Positions 55,722-64,000 of a stretch of DNA of 64,000 nucleotides are shown here, piece by piece. How positions within the stretch are numbered: position 1 is the first letter of the stretch; each line of letters begins with the position of its first letter. Source of the stretch: Paenibacillus glycinis. Lineage in GTDB: Bacteria; Bacillota; Bacilli; Paenibacillales; Paenibacillaceae. Location of the stretch: contig NZ_JAAAMV010000007.1 of NCBI RefSeq assembly GCF_009909185.1, positions 1 through 64,000 on the forward strand, given 5' to 3'. Both the position numbers and the translations under genes were made by a program. The notes beneath the pieces are model-generated. The model was not told the DNA's origin. It was given only the letters and a program-made list of their open reading frames with translations, and did no database searches.

Positions 55722-58130
55722 TTAATTCTGATCCAAGGTCACTTCGTAAAGCGTGGATCCGCCGTTCATGCCCCTGCCGCCGAACTGCCCCCCGCCTTCC
55801 GTCGCCGAATCCGTCGATGCGGCGGATTGCCATTCGCTCGTCGGCACGACCGTGCCATGCTCGGCGATCCAAACCGTCAGCTCGGAGCTGCCTCCCCTGC
55901 CGCCGCGACCGCCGCCGGAGATCATGAAATACTTCAGCTTGCCGCTCGCCACGAGCTTCTGCAGCTTCTCCGCGGAATAGACCGGATCGGAGCCGGAGAA
56001 TCCGCCCAGCGTAACGACTTTCTCGTTCTCGTCGATAATGTACGGCGCGGCCGTGTTGTAGTCGAAGGTCGCGAACAGGTATTCCTCGCCCGTGTTGTGC
56101 TCCCGCAGATAGTTCAGCGTTTGCTCGTTGATCGCTGGGCCGCCGTTCATGCCGCCCGCGAATGGCATTGCTCCTCCGCCGCCGAAAGCAGGCACCGAGC
56201 CGCCGGCTACTTGGCCGGCTACTTGGCCGGCTGCACCCGGTGCGCCTAGACCGTTTTGCCCCTGGCCGTCACTCGCCTGACCATCCTGGTCCTGCGCGTC
56301 CTGCCCGCTCTGCGCTGGAACGCCGGCTGCCTGGCCGAATTGCCCCTGCATGCCGCCGATGCCAAAGCCGCCGGGAGCTCCGCCTCCGCCGAAGCCGTTT
56401 GACGCGCCGTCCGGACCGACGATGGGCGTCATGCTGCTCTGGCCGTACGTAATCGGCGTCAGCGACCAGTAGGCGGGGCCGATCAGCATGACGAGCAGGC
56501 TGACCGTTCCGATGAGGCGAGCCGGCCCGGGCTCGCCGCCGTTCTTGAACGCGAACAGCACCATTGTCGCGAGGACGCCCGCCGCGGCGACGCCGATGGA
56601 CCAGCCTTTGCCGATCGTATCGTCGAAGCGCTGCATGATATACCATTGAAGCGCCGCCGTCGCCGTGACGGCAACCGGCAGCAGATACGAGGTCCAGCCT
56701 TTGCCGCCGCGGTAGGCGTTCCACGATTCGACCCAGCCCGCTCCCGCGATCGCCGCGATAGGCGCCGCGAGCATGATGAGGTAGTACTGATGGAAGAAGC
56801 CCGCTACGCTGAAAAACAGCATGCCCGGGATGAGCCATGCGAGCCAGAACAGCGTTTCTTCGTGCTTCGGCGTGAACGACTTCTTGAACCGGAAGCCCGA
56901 GAGCAGCACGACGCCGGCGAACATGACGAACGGAATCATCCAGCTTGCCTGGCCGGACAGGCCGGATTGGAACAGCCGCAGCGGGCCCGGATTGCCGGTG
57001 CCGAACATGTTCCCGCCTCCGCCGCCGGGACCGTCTCCGCCTTGGAAGCCGCCGAGGCCGCCGTCTTGACCCGGAAGGCCGCCGGCCGCGGCGGCCGTGC
57101 CGGAGCCGTCGTCCTGAGCGGGCATTCCGCCGCTTGCCCCGGCGCCCGACGCGTCTCCGCTTGGCGCGGTTCCGTTCGCCGAGCCGTCGGTTGCTTGGCC
57201 GCCGCCGTTCGGCACTGAATTGGCGCCGTTTGCGATATCGTCCGTACCCGCTCCCGCCTCGCCGTTTTGCTGCGTGAACGCTCCGCCGTCGCCGCGGCTT
57301 CCTCGTCCGCCTCCCATGCCGCCTCCGCCTCCCGGCGCTTGATCGCCCGTCAAACGGGAGACGCCGTTATAGCCGAAAGCCAGGTTCAGGACGGAATTGG
57401 TTTCGCTGCTTCCGATATAGGGGCGCTTGTCGGCAGGAATCGAATCGACGACGACCGCCCAGGAGATTGATATAAGGAACATCAGCGCCGTTGCCCCGGC
57501 GAGCACCGCCGTCTTGCGTTTCCAGTTCGCTTTTGCCGCCAGGATATAGAACAGGTAGAACGCCGGGAGAACCATGTAGGCTTGCAGCATCTTCATGTTG
57601 AACGCGACGCCGATCATGGCGAACGCGCCGACGACCGTGCCCGCGCGGTGGTTGCGGATGCCTTTGAAGAGCAGCCAGGTGCCGACCAGCAGGGCGAAAA
57701 CCAGCATGCTGTCGATGTTGTTCGTCCGGCTGACGGACGGCAGCACCGGCGTCAAAGCCAGGACGAGCGAGCCGATCCGCGCGGCCTTGACGCCGAACGT
57801 AGGCTTGAGGATAAAATAAATCAGCAGCACGCTGCCGACGCCGGCCAAAGCCTGCGGCAATATGACGCTCCAGCCGTGCACGCCGAATACGTACGCGAAG
57901 GCCGCCTGAATCCAGAACGTCAGCGGCGGCTTATCCACCGTGACGGAGCCAGCCGAGTCGAGCGACCCGTAGAAAAAATTCGAGAAGCTCTGGAGCATGC
58001 TCGCGACCGCCGTCGTGTAATAGGCATTCGCGTACTTGTCTTCCCAAATGCCGTAGCCGTTCAAAAAAACGGACACGACCGCGACGGCCGTCAAATAAAA
58101 ATCGATCTTAACCTGCTTGAATCCCTTCAT
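55722..58130 (-). CDS. GT39/ArnT-like membrane glycosyltransferase with Gly-rich extracytoplasmic inserts (YkcB-like)
   Basis: The 802-residue protein has a multi-pass core beginning FYLTAVAVVSVFLNG and the conserved VDKPPLTFW motif of GT39 sugar transferases. Two very Gly/Gln/Ala-rich segments near residues 262-385 and 567-667 interrupt outer loops. A C-terminal globular part (YLFATFDYNTAAPYI...) follows. It should transfer a lipid-linked sugar to an extracytoplasmic acceptor. ATG at 58130 is preferred because GAGGAG is eight to ten bases upstream. It is divergent from the two-component genes. Confidence 0.88.
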   Translation of the reverse strand: MKGFKQVKIDFYLTAVAVVSVFLNGYGIWEDKYANAYYTTAVASMLQSFSNFFYGSLDSAGSVTVDKPPLTFWIQAAFAYVFGVHGWSVILPQALAGVGSVLLIYFILKPTFGVKAARIGSLVLALTPVLPSVSRTNNIDSMLVFALLVGTWLLFKGIRNHRAGTVVGAFAMIGVAFNMKMLQAYMVLPAFYLFYILAAKANWKRKTAVLAGATALMFLISISWAVVVDSIPADKRPYIGSSETNSVLNLAFGYNGVSRLTGDQAPGGGGGMGGGRGSRGDGGAFTQQNGEAGAGTDDIANGANSVPNGGGQATDGSANGTAPSGDASGAGASGGMPAQDDGSGTAAAAGGLPGQDGGLGGFQGGDGPGGGGGNMFGTGNPGPLRLFQSGLSGQASWMIPFVMFAGVVLLSGFRFKKSFTPKHEETLFWLAWLIPGMLFFSVAGFFHQYYLIMLAAPIAAIAGAGWVESWNAYRGGKGWTSYLLPVAVTATAALQWYIMQRFDDTIGKGWSIGVAAAGVLATMVLFAFKNGGEPGPARLIGTVSLLVMLIGPAYWSLTPITYGQSSMTPIVGPDGASNGFGGGGAPGGFGIGGMQGQFGQAAGVPAQSGQDAQDQDGQASDGQGQNGLGAPGAAGQVAGQVAGGSVPAFGGGGAMPFAGGMNGGPAINEQTLNYLREHNTGEEYLFATFDYNTAAPYIIDENEKVVTLGGFSGSDPVYSAEKLQKLVASGKLKYFMISGGGRGGRGGSSELTVWIAEHGTVVPTSEWQSAASTDSATEGGGQFGGRGMNGGSTLYEVTLDQN

Positions 58131-58450
58131 GGGACGAACCACTCCTCTTGTTCACCCTTCTCCCCGCCGCTCCGCGAAAGCGGCATTTTACATTGCAAGG
58201 AAAAGAAGTTACCATATTCCTGCTTGCTTCTGCTTTCTTGCCTTCATAGACGAGATTCGGTGACGTGACCGGAGAGTCAGCATGAAGTCGGACCAGTGAT
58301 AACGGTCGCCTTTGTAAATGGATTCCAACCTTGAAATCTCTATTCAAACCAAGGCATCCAATTACAACAGCGAGTGCAGACTCATACTGACCGCATGGAA
58401 CTTCGCATTACCGAATCCCTTTCGGCTATGTCCTTATGATGGGTTTTCTA
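58131..58450. other. 320-bp divergent intergenic region, no gene seen
   Basis: The region between the GT39 start and the 11-bp repeat array has only short frames without ribosome binding sites. A small CCGCT/AGCGG stem occurs near 58170-58190. It must contain the GT39 promoter. Confidence 0.5.
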
Positions 58451-58527
58451 TCTGAACTGAAAATGAACCCCGGCTGAATGTTTGCTGAATGCCCGCTGAA
58501 GGCTTGCTGAAGGCTTGCTGAACGCGG
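58451..58527 (+). promoter_or_regulatory. in-phase array of 11-bp repeats, candidate response-regulator box
   Basis: GCTGAA recurs at 58473, 58484, 58495, 58506 and 58517, exactly every 11 bases. Degenerate copies occur in phase at 58462 (AATGAA) and 58451 (TCTGAA). OmpR/PhoB-type regulators bind direct repeats at about this spacing. The array lies 45-121 bases upstream of the response-regulator start. Confidence 0.6.
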
Positions 58528-58571
58528 GCGGAGCGGCATGGATGCCGATCGATCGGAGGCGAGTGGACCGA

Positions 58572-59258
58572 ATGAAGCCGTCCAAGGAAATACGCATACT
58601 GCTGGCGGACGACGAGCCGCATATCCTGCAGTTTCTGGAGATGGGGCTTGCAAGCGAAGGATTTACGGTGCGTACCGCGCCCGACGGGATGAGCGCTTAT
58701 GCCCTGGCGATGGATTTTCGCCCGCATGTCGCCGTGCTGGACGTCATGATGCCGGGCATGGACGGCTACCACGTGTGCCGCATGCTGAAGGAGAGCGGCA
58801 ACGCGGTCGCCGTCATCATGCTGACGGCCAAGGACGACATCGACGACCGGGTCAAGGGACTGACGCTCGGCGCGGACGATTACATGGCGAAGCCGTTCAG
58901 CTTCGACGAGCTGCTGGCGCGGATCGGCGCGCGGCTGCGCAACCAGTTTCCGGATCTGCTGGGCGAAGTGGTGCTGGGTCCGTTCGGCATCGATGACCGC
59001 AGAGGCGAGATCCGCCTCGAGGACCGGCTGCTCGAGCTGTCGCCCACGGAATACGAGCTGCTGAAGTACCTCGTGCTGCATCACGGCATGGTGCAAAGCA
59101 AAGCGGTCATTCTGGACAAGGTGTGGGGGTACGATTTCGGAGGCGAAGAAAACATCGTCGAGGTGTATATTCGCTCCCTGCGGGACAAGCTGGGGGACAA
59201 GGAGCACCGGCTGATCCGTACGCTGCGCGGCGCCGGCTACCGGGTGGATCTGCCATGA
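58572..59258 (+). CDS. OmpR/PhoB-family response regulator
   Basis: The 228-residue protein has a receiver domain (LLADDEPHILQFL; phospho-Asp in VLDVMMPGMDGY; LTAKDD with the conserved Lys) and a C-terminal winged helix (LELSPTEYELLKYL, SLRDKLGD, IRTLRGAGYRV). Start choice is between GTG 58563 and ATG 58572; the ATG is used here, with GGAGG 12 bases upstream. Its stop overlaps the kinase start (ATGA). It is divergent from the GT39 glycosylation operon, which it may regulate. Confidence 0.93.
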   Translation: MKPSKEIRILLADDEPHILQFLEMGLASEGFTVRTAPDGMSAYALAMDFRPHVAVLDVMMPGMDGYHVCRMLKESGNAVAVIMLTAKDDIDDRVKGLTLGADDYMAKPFSFDELLARIGARLRNQFPDLLGEVVLGPFGIDDRRGEIRLEDRLLELSPTEYELLKYLVLHHGMVQSKAVILDKVWGYDFGGEENIVEVYIRSLRDKLGDKEHRLIRTLRGAGYRVDLP

Positions 59259-60883
59259 CGGCGGCGCCGTCGTCGCCGAGCAGCGATAACAGGCGCGGGC
59301 CGCTCCGCTGGCTCTTTCCCGGCTCGCTCAGCGGACAGCTGCTGGCGCGTACCCTGCTGCTCATGGCCGCGCTGCTGATCCTGATCGGCTTCATGCAAAA
59401 TTGGCTCATGAAGGACTCGCTTTACCGGAGCAAAGCCGACGCGCTGCGCTCGCAGCTGATGACGATTCCGATGGGCTGGTTCGTCGATGCCGCCAACGAG
59501 GGCAGCGTCCCGGGAACCCGGGACGAGCAGCCGGCCGCCGGCCCCGGGAACGGGCAGAATCCCGGAGGCGGCCATAACGGCGCAGCGGGCAATGGCAAAG
59601 GGCCCGGAGGGGGAGGCGGACCCGGGGGCAGGAACGCGCCGTTCCTGTTCGCGCCGGGAACGTCCTTGGCTTACGTCGGCGCGGACGGCGCCTTCACGGA
59701 TTTGTCCGGCGCGTACAGCGTGCCTTCGCCGCAGTTGACCCAAGTCGAATATCTCGGCAAGATTCGGGAGCTGGCAGCCGACAGAGGCCTGAAGCCGCGA
59801 AACGACTATTCGCTGCTCGAGGATGCCCGAGGCGTCCGGCAGATCGTCGTATTCCTGCCGGCGGGCCCGCCGGACCGTCCGCCCGGCCTTCTCCAGATGG
59901 GCGCGGAGACGTCGCAGCTGACGGACGTGATGACGCGGCAGCTGCTCATCTTCGCCAGCTTGTCCGCGCTCGCGCTCGCCGCCGGCCTGGCGCTCTACAT
60001 GCCGGTGCTGCGCCGGACGCTCGTGCCGCTGTCCCGCATGGCGGAAGCCGTCAAGGGCACGGATGCCGGCAATTTGGAGCAGCGCCTGCCGGAGCATCAG
60101 GGCCAGATCGAGATCGACCGCCTGTCCGCGAGCTTCAACGGCATGCTGGAACGGCTCGATGCGTCGTTCCGCGCCGAGCAGGAAGCGACGGAGGCGATGC
60201 GGCGCTTCATCGCGGACGCCTCGCACGAGCTGCGCACCCCGCTCACCTCCATCCACGGGTTTCTCGAGGTGCTGCTGCGCGGAGCGGCGGCGTCCAATCC
60301 GGAGCAGCTGCAGGCCGCGCTTCGCAGCATGCACGGCGAGTCGCGAAGGATCAACAAGCTGGTCGAGGACCTGCTCACGCTCGCGAAGCTCGACCGCGCG
60401 CCGCAGCTCAAGCTGGCGGAGCTCTCCCTGGACGGGCTCGTCCGCGGCATGGAGCCGCAGCTCCGCCTGCTTGCCGTTGACCGGTCCGTCTCGCTGGAAT
60501 TGACCGACGGCATCCGGGTGAACGGCGACGGCGACAAGATCAAGCAGGTGCTGCTGAACCTGTTCCAGAACGCCGTGCAGCATACGGATTCCGGCACCGG
60601 CGCCATCGCGGTCCTGCTGATGGCGGTTCGCGGCATCGGCGATGGCGCGCGCGCCTTCGCCGAGCTGACCGTGCGCGATAACGGCCCTGGCATCGACGAC
60701 GCGCAGCTGCCCCATCTGTTCGAGCGGTTCTATCGCGGCGATGCCTCGCGCGCCCGCAAGTACGGCGGCTCCGGGCTCGGACTCGCGATCACGCGGGCCA
60801 TCGCGGAATCCCACGGGGGCTCCGTCTCCGTGACGAGCAGGCTTGGCGAAGGCAGCGCGTTTACGGTACGGCTGCCGATGTGA
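59255..60883 (+). CDS. sensor histidine kinase with Gly-rich extracytoplasmic segment
   Basis: The 542-residue kinase has a first membrane helix (about 27-48), an extracytoplasmic domain (about 50-225), a second helix (about 230-250), HAMP (about 250-305), a dimerisation domain with ASHELRTPLTSI, and an ATPase domain with N-box NLFQNAVQHT, DNGPGID and GGSGLGLAI. The sensor domain includes a run rich in Gly, Asn and Pro near residues 90-125 (GNGQNPGGGHNG...), much like the inserts of the divergent GT39 enzyme. The ATG at 59255 overlaps the regulator stop. Confidence 0.93.
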   Translation: MTAAPSSPSSDNRRGPLRWLFPGSLSGQLLARTLLLMAALLILIGFMQNWLMKDSLYRSKADALRSQLMTIPMGWFVDAANEGSVPGTRDEQPAAGPGNGQNPGGGHNGAAGNGKGPGGGGGPGGRNAPFLFAPGTSLAYVGADGAFTDLSGAYSVPSPQLTQVEYLGKIRELAADRGLKPRNDYSLLEDARGVRQIVVFLPAGPPDRPPGLLQMGAETSQLTDVMTRQLLIFASLSALALAAGLALYMPVLRRTLVPLSRMAEAVKGTDAGNLEQRLPEHQGQIEIDRLSASFNGMLERLDASFRAEQEATEAMRRFIADASHELRTPLTSIHGFLEVLLRGAAASNPEQLQAALRSMHGESRRINKLVEDLLTLAKLDRAPQLKLAELSLDGLVRGMEPQLRLLAVDRSVSLELTDGIRVNGDGDKIKQVLLNLFQNAVQHTDSGTGAIAVLLMAVRGIGDGARAFAELTVRDNGPGIDDAQLPHLFERFYRGDASRARKYGGSGLGLAITRAIAESHGGSVSVTSRLGEGSAFTVRLPM

Positions 60884-60962
60884 TGCGCATGCTGCCTGCT
60901 CGGCCGGGACTGCGGTCGAAAGACAAGCCGCCCGGCTGGGCCTTTTAGATAACGCGAACACG

Positions 60963-61012
60963 AAACAGCGATAGTCCTGGACGAATATCGTCCAGGGACT
61001 ACCGCTGTTTTT
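60963..61012 (+). terminator. terminator after the sensor kinase
   Basis: A long stem from AAACAGCG to CGCTGTTT, with an inner GGACGA/TCGTCC stem, is followed by T residues. Confidence 0.85.
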
Positions 61013-61271
61013 GTTATGCATAATCGACCTCGCTTCCAAATCTCCGTCGACCGTCTCCGGACCTCCCCGCCTCTTCCGCATAAGCATGGATCCGCGTCAG
61101 CATCGCTTCTCAAGTCTTTCAGGCGCATTGCCCCGATATGACCCGATCATGGACCGGGTCTTCCCCCGACCAATGTCCGAATTCGCGTTCAGCCTCCCGT
61201 ATGTGTTTTTCCAAAATTTTCCGAGCTACGATAGAAGGCAAGGAACGCGATAAACAAAGGAGTGAACCAAA
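61013..61271. other. 260-bp intergenic region, no gene seen
   Basis: Nothing coding is evident here. A small GACCC/GGGTC stem lies near 61140-61162. The promoter for the following membrane protein should be in this stretch. Confidence 0.4.
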
Positions 61272-62192
61272 GTGAACGTTGTAAGCGTACCGAGGTTTGA
61301 ATCGGCTCATAACAAGGATGCTTCGGAGAAGGTCGGTTTTTTTGCGGGCGAGAAATGGATGGTGCTGACCGGCTTGCTCGGTTTCCTGCTTGCAGGGCTA
61401 TGCGGGGTTTGGTGGATGCTGTATGGGGGTCCGGTCGGACCGGACGGCGACGTCTCGCATGCCTTCTCTTTCGATGCCGCGCTGGGATTGTTCCTGCTGT
61501 CGACGGCAGCCATCGTCCCGTTCTCCAGGATGGGGGCAAAGGCAAGAGCCGTCTTTCGCTGGTCGTATATCGCCCTGGCCCTCTATTCGTACTTCGCGGA
61601 AACCGTGCAAAACTTCCGGGGCGTCAATCCGCGATTCGTCGACGGCGGCACATCGTTTGACGAGGCGGTCGGCAATATTTTCACGTTTGTTGCCCTGTTC
61701 CTGGTTCTGTACTATTTATTCCTGGCAAGTCAGTATTTTCGTCCGAAAGCATCCCGCCTCCATCCCGAGCTCTCCGTCGGAATCCGTTATGCCATGGTCG
61801 CCGTCGTAGTCTCGTTTTCGGCCGGGATCTGGATCTCGATGAATCAGGGACGCATCGTCGGCACCGACGGGAACATTATTTGGCTGCACGGTCTCGGCTT
61901 CCATGCCCTCCAGGTCATGCCGATCGTCGCCTGGCTGACGGCCCGCGCGTCGCGGAACGGCAAGACGTCCCGCGCCTTCATCCATATCACGGGCATCTCG
62001 TTCCTGCTCGGCTTGCTCGCGATCGGTTGGCAGACGTACCTGGGACATTCCGTTCTTGCGTGGTCCGCGCTTCCGCTTGCCGCCGCCGGGTGCTTCCTGA
62101 TTTCATTCGCTTCAGGCGTCGGGGCCCTGCGGGCCGCCTTGAAGGTTCCGACCGCGGGAAGCGCCCGCCGTTCCGACCCGCAAGGGATGTAA
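61272..62192 (+). CDS. multi-pass membrane protein of unknown function
   Basis: The 306-residue protein begins with a GTG codon at 61272, preceded by AAAGGAG at eight bases. It has about eight hydrophobic segments and a short charged N-terminus. I do not recognise a family; paired histidines in IIWLHGLGFHALQ and a conserved-looking WQTYLGHS segment might bind haem or a metal. It is monocistronic. Confidence 0.7.
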   Translation: MNVVSVPRFESAHNKDASEKVGFFAGEKWMVLTGLLGFLLAGLCGVWWMLYGGPVGPDGDVSHAFSFDAALGLFLLSTAAIVPFSRMGAKARAVFRWSYIALALYSYFAETVQNFRGVNPRFVDGGTSFDEAVGNIFTFVALFLVLYYLFLASQYFRPKASRLHPELSVGIRYAMVAVVVSFSAGIWISMNQGRIVGTDGNIIWLHGLGFHALQVMPIVAWLTARASRNGKTSRAFIHITGISFLLGLLAIGWQTYLGHSVLAWSALPLAAAGCFLISFASGVGALRAALKVPTAGSARRSDPQGM

Positions 62193-62242
62193 GACGAAAT
62201 CGCTCCGATCGTTCCCGATGCCGTCGGTCGTCCCGTCCTTAT

Positions 62243-62276
62243 TAAAAAACAGGAGAAGGCGCATTGCCTTCTCCTG
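62243..62276 (-). terminator. terminator after the ABC ATPase gene
   Basis: CAGGAGAAGGC pairs with GCCTTCTCCTG around a five-base loop, with six T residues on the minus strand, 12 bases beyond the stop at 62288. Confidence 0.9.
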
Positions 62277-62287
62277 CCCGACTATGC

Positions 62288-63082
62288 TCAGCCGAGGACG
62301 ATCCGATCGTCGGACAGCCGCTGGCCGCTGATCCGCTCGAATTCGCCTAACAGCTGCGCGACGGTCAGCGTGCGCTTGCGCGATTCCGGGATGTCCAGAA
62401 TGATGCGGCCCTTGTCCATCATGATCAAGCGGTTGCCTAGACGGATCGCCTGCTCCATGTTATGCGTGACCATGAGCGTCGTCAGCTTCATCTCGCGGAC
62501 GATCTCCTCCGTCAAGGTCGTAATGAGTTCCGCGCGGGCCGGGTCAAGCGCAGCCGTATGCTCGTCCAGCAGCAGGATCTGCGGCTGCGTGAACGTCGCC
62601 ATCAGCAGACTGAGCGCCTGCCGCTCGCCGCCGGACAACAGGCCTACTTTCGCCTTCAGCCGCGCTTCCAGCCCGATGCCCAGGCGCTGCAGCCGTGCGC
62701 GGAACAGTTCGCGCCGAGACGCGTTCACGCCCCGGCCGAGTCCGCGCTTCTTGCCGCGCGCATACGCCATAGCCAGGTTTTCCTCGATTGACATCGCCGG
62801 CGCCGTGCCCGCCATCGGATCCTGGAACACCCGTCCGATCCAACGGCTGCGCGCGTGCTCCGGCAACGGATGAATCGCTTGGCCGCCGATGCGCACCTCG
62901 CCGATATCCGGCTTCATCACGCCGGAGATGACGTTCATCAGCGTCGATTTCCCCGCTCCGTTACTGCCGATGACCGTAACGAAATCGCCGGGTTCGAGCT
63001 TCAGCCGAATGTTCATGAGCGCGATCTTCTCATCCGGCGTCCCCGGATTGAACAACTTCGATACCTGAACAAGGTCCAGCAT
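62288..63082 (-). CDS. ABC transporter ATP-binding protein (TrpZ/LivG-like)
   Basis: The 264-residue ATPase has Walker A VIGSNGAGKSTLMN, a Q-loop in RVFQDPMAGT, signature LLSGGERQALSLLMA, Walker B ILLLDEHTAALDP and switch VTHNMEQAI. The Asp-Glu-His in Walker B is typical of this uncharacterised importer group. Its ATG overlaps the permease stop (TAATG), so a longer N-terminal reading is a shadow. The substrate is probably tryptophan-like or another small molecule. Confidence 0.88.
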   Translation of the reverse strand: MLDLVQVSKLFNPGTPDEKIALMNIRLKLEPGDFVTVIGSNGAGKSTLMNVISGVMKPDIGEVRIGGQAIHPLPEHARSRWIGRVFQDPMAGTAPAMSIEENLAMAYARGKKRGLGRGVNASRRELFRARLQRLGIGLEARLKAKVGLLSGGERQALSLLMATFTQPQILLLDEHTAALDPARAELITTLTEEIVREMKLTTLMVTHNMEQAIRLGNRLIMMDKGRIILDIPESRKRTLTVAQLLGEFERISGQRLSDDRIVLG

Positions 63083-63993
63083 TACGATCGGCCTCCCCGA
63101 TTGCTTGATGCCCCTGCCAGCTCCTGCGTGCGCTTGCGCGCCAACGCCTTCTGCTTCATCGACCGACGCAAGGTGGGGACCACGAGCGCGGCCACGACGA
63201 TAAGGGCGGTCATCATTTTCAAATCGGACGCGTCCAGCAGCTCGACGCGAAGCGCCAGCGAATAAATGATCCGATAGGCGACCGCGCCCAGAAGCGCCGC
63301 CAGCGTGGCTCGAAACACGTTGCGCGATCCGAAGATCGCTTCGCCGATGATGACCGACGCCAACCCCAGGACGATCGTGCCGACGCCCGCGGAAATGTCC
63401 GCGAAGCCCGAGTCCTGCGCGATCAGCGCGCCGGACAAGGCGACGAGGCCGTTGGAGAGACTCACGCCGATGATCTTGGTCGTGTCGGTGTTGGCGCCGA
63501 AGCTGCGGATCATGCGCGCGTTGTCGCCGGTTGCCCGAAGCGCCATGCCGGCATCGGTGTGCAGGAACCAATCGAGCGCCAGCTTGACGGCCAGCGCCAG
63601 CGCGAGCAGCACCGGAACGTACGCCCATTCGTTATCCGCGATGGCCGATAACACCGTATCCGTGTTCAAGAGCGAAACATTCGGCTTGCCCATGATGCGC
63701 AGGTTAATGGAATAGAGCGTGATCATCATGAGAATGCCGGCCAGAAGGCCGTTGATTTTGCCTTTCGCATGAAGGAGCCCCGTGCATGCCCCCGCGGCCA
63801 AACCGCAGAGGAAGGCGCAAATCGTTGCCAGCAGCGGGCTCGAACCGTGCGTGATCATGATCGCCGCGACGGCGCCGCCCGTCGTGAAACTGCCGTCGAC
63901 GGTCAGATCGGGAAAATCGAGTATCCGGAACGTGATGTACACGCCGAGCGCCATCAAGGCGTAAAGCAGACCGAGCTCAACCGCTCCTACCAT
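63082..63993 (-). CDS. ABC transporter permease (TrpY-like), possibly partial at 5' end
   Basis: The protein of at least 303 residues has eight or nine hydrophobic helices and the family motifs LYALMALGVYITFRILDFPDLTVDGSF and GLASVIIGEAIFG. It matches the branched-chain/TrpXYZ permease class. The ATG at 63993 lacks a visible ribosome binding site, because the window ends seven bases later, and family members often begin a few residues earlier. The cognate binding protein should lie just outside the window. Confidence 0.85.
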   Translation of the reverse strand: MVGAVELGLLYALMALGVYITFRILDFPDLTVDGSFTTGGAVAAIMITHGSSPLLATICAFLCGLAAGACTGLLHAKGKINGLLAGILMMITLYSINLRIMGKPNVSLLNTDTVLSAIADNEWAYVPVLLALALAVKLALDWFLHTDAGMALRATGDNARMIRSFGANTDTTKIIGVSLSNGLVALSGALIAQDSGFADISAGVGTIVLGLASVIIGEAIFGSRNVFRATLAALLGAVAYRIIYSLALRVELLDASDLKMMTALIVVAALVVPTLRRSMKQKALARKRTQELAGASSNRGGRS

Positions 63994-64000
63994 GGATTCC

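Noticed and set aside
63083..63628. N-terminal extension of the ABC ATPase into the permease gene
   Set aside because: The extension is permease sequence in another frame; the TAATG overlap defines the true start at 63082.

Overview
This 64-kb window looks like a chromosomal segment of a high-GC, spore-forming member of the Paenibacillaceae (Cohnella/Paenibacillus type). The evidence is an H-type small acid-soluble spore protein, an SLH-anchored surface enzyme, Bacillus-style glpP/glpK/glpD and rocD/arginase modules, a YkcB/YkcC-like glycosyltransferase pair, and AGGAGG-type ribosome binding sites almost everywhere. I see no transposase, integrase, rRNA, tRNA or CRISPR array. Assignment to a genus is inference.

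Left part (1-18.3 kb): a giant secreted protein with three lamin-tail domains, a metallophosphoesterase domain and tandem FnIII repeats, running off the left edge; a PP2C-like phosphatase; a YhdH/YhfP-type quinone oxidoreductase; a GH51 arabinofuranosidase with a small Cys-rich partner; an SDR oxidoreductase; an AraC regulator divergent from a GHL6-type putative glycosidase; and a compact thioesterase / ketosynthase / acyl-CoA ligase cluster.

Middle (18.5-38 kb): a potABCD polyamine ABC operon; a kinase-like P-loop protein; a membrane-anchored unknown coupled to a GNAT; an Lrp-type regulator with a single half-size chromate transporter; a very large SLH-anchored protein fusing an M28 aminopeptidase to an M14 carboxypeptidase; then an arginine module (arginase, ornithine aminotransferase, polar amino-acid ABC importer) and a GntR/FCD regulator. 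A 15-bp motif (TGTATACAAWATACA) lies upstream of the importer, of rocD and of the surface peptidase. This suggests one regulon linking extracellular peptide breakdown to arginine uptake and catabolism.

Right part (38-64 kb): a GH25 lysozyme-like protein without a signal peptide; a two-gene operon whose first product is a stand-alone cobalamin-binding protein carrying the W-x9-EH signature of adenosylcobalamin photoreceptors, divergent from a CheB-CheR-PAS-histidine kinase fusion; the glpP-glpK-glpD glycerol operon with a GlpP-type leader terminator before glpD; sspH convergent with an ArsB-like permease; assorted small metabolic genes; an envelope glycosylation operon (GT39, GT2, GtrA, GalU) divergent from an OmpR-type two-component system that is preceded by an in-phase array of 11-bp repeats; an unknown membrane protein; and the start of a TrpXYZ-like ABC importer at the right edge.

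The two most promising undescribed systems are the candidate light/cobalamin sensing module at 38.2-43.3 kb and the GntR-linked arginine/peptidase regulon at 26.3-37 kb. All functions are read from motifs and context only; no database search was possible.
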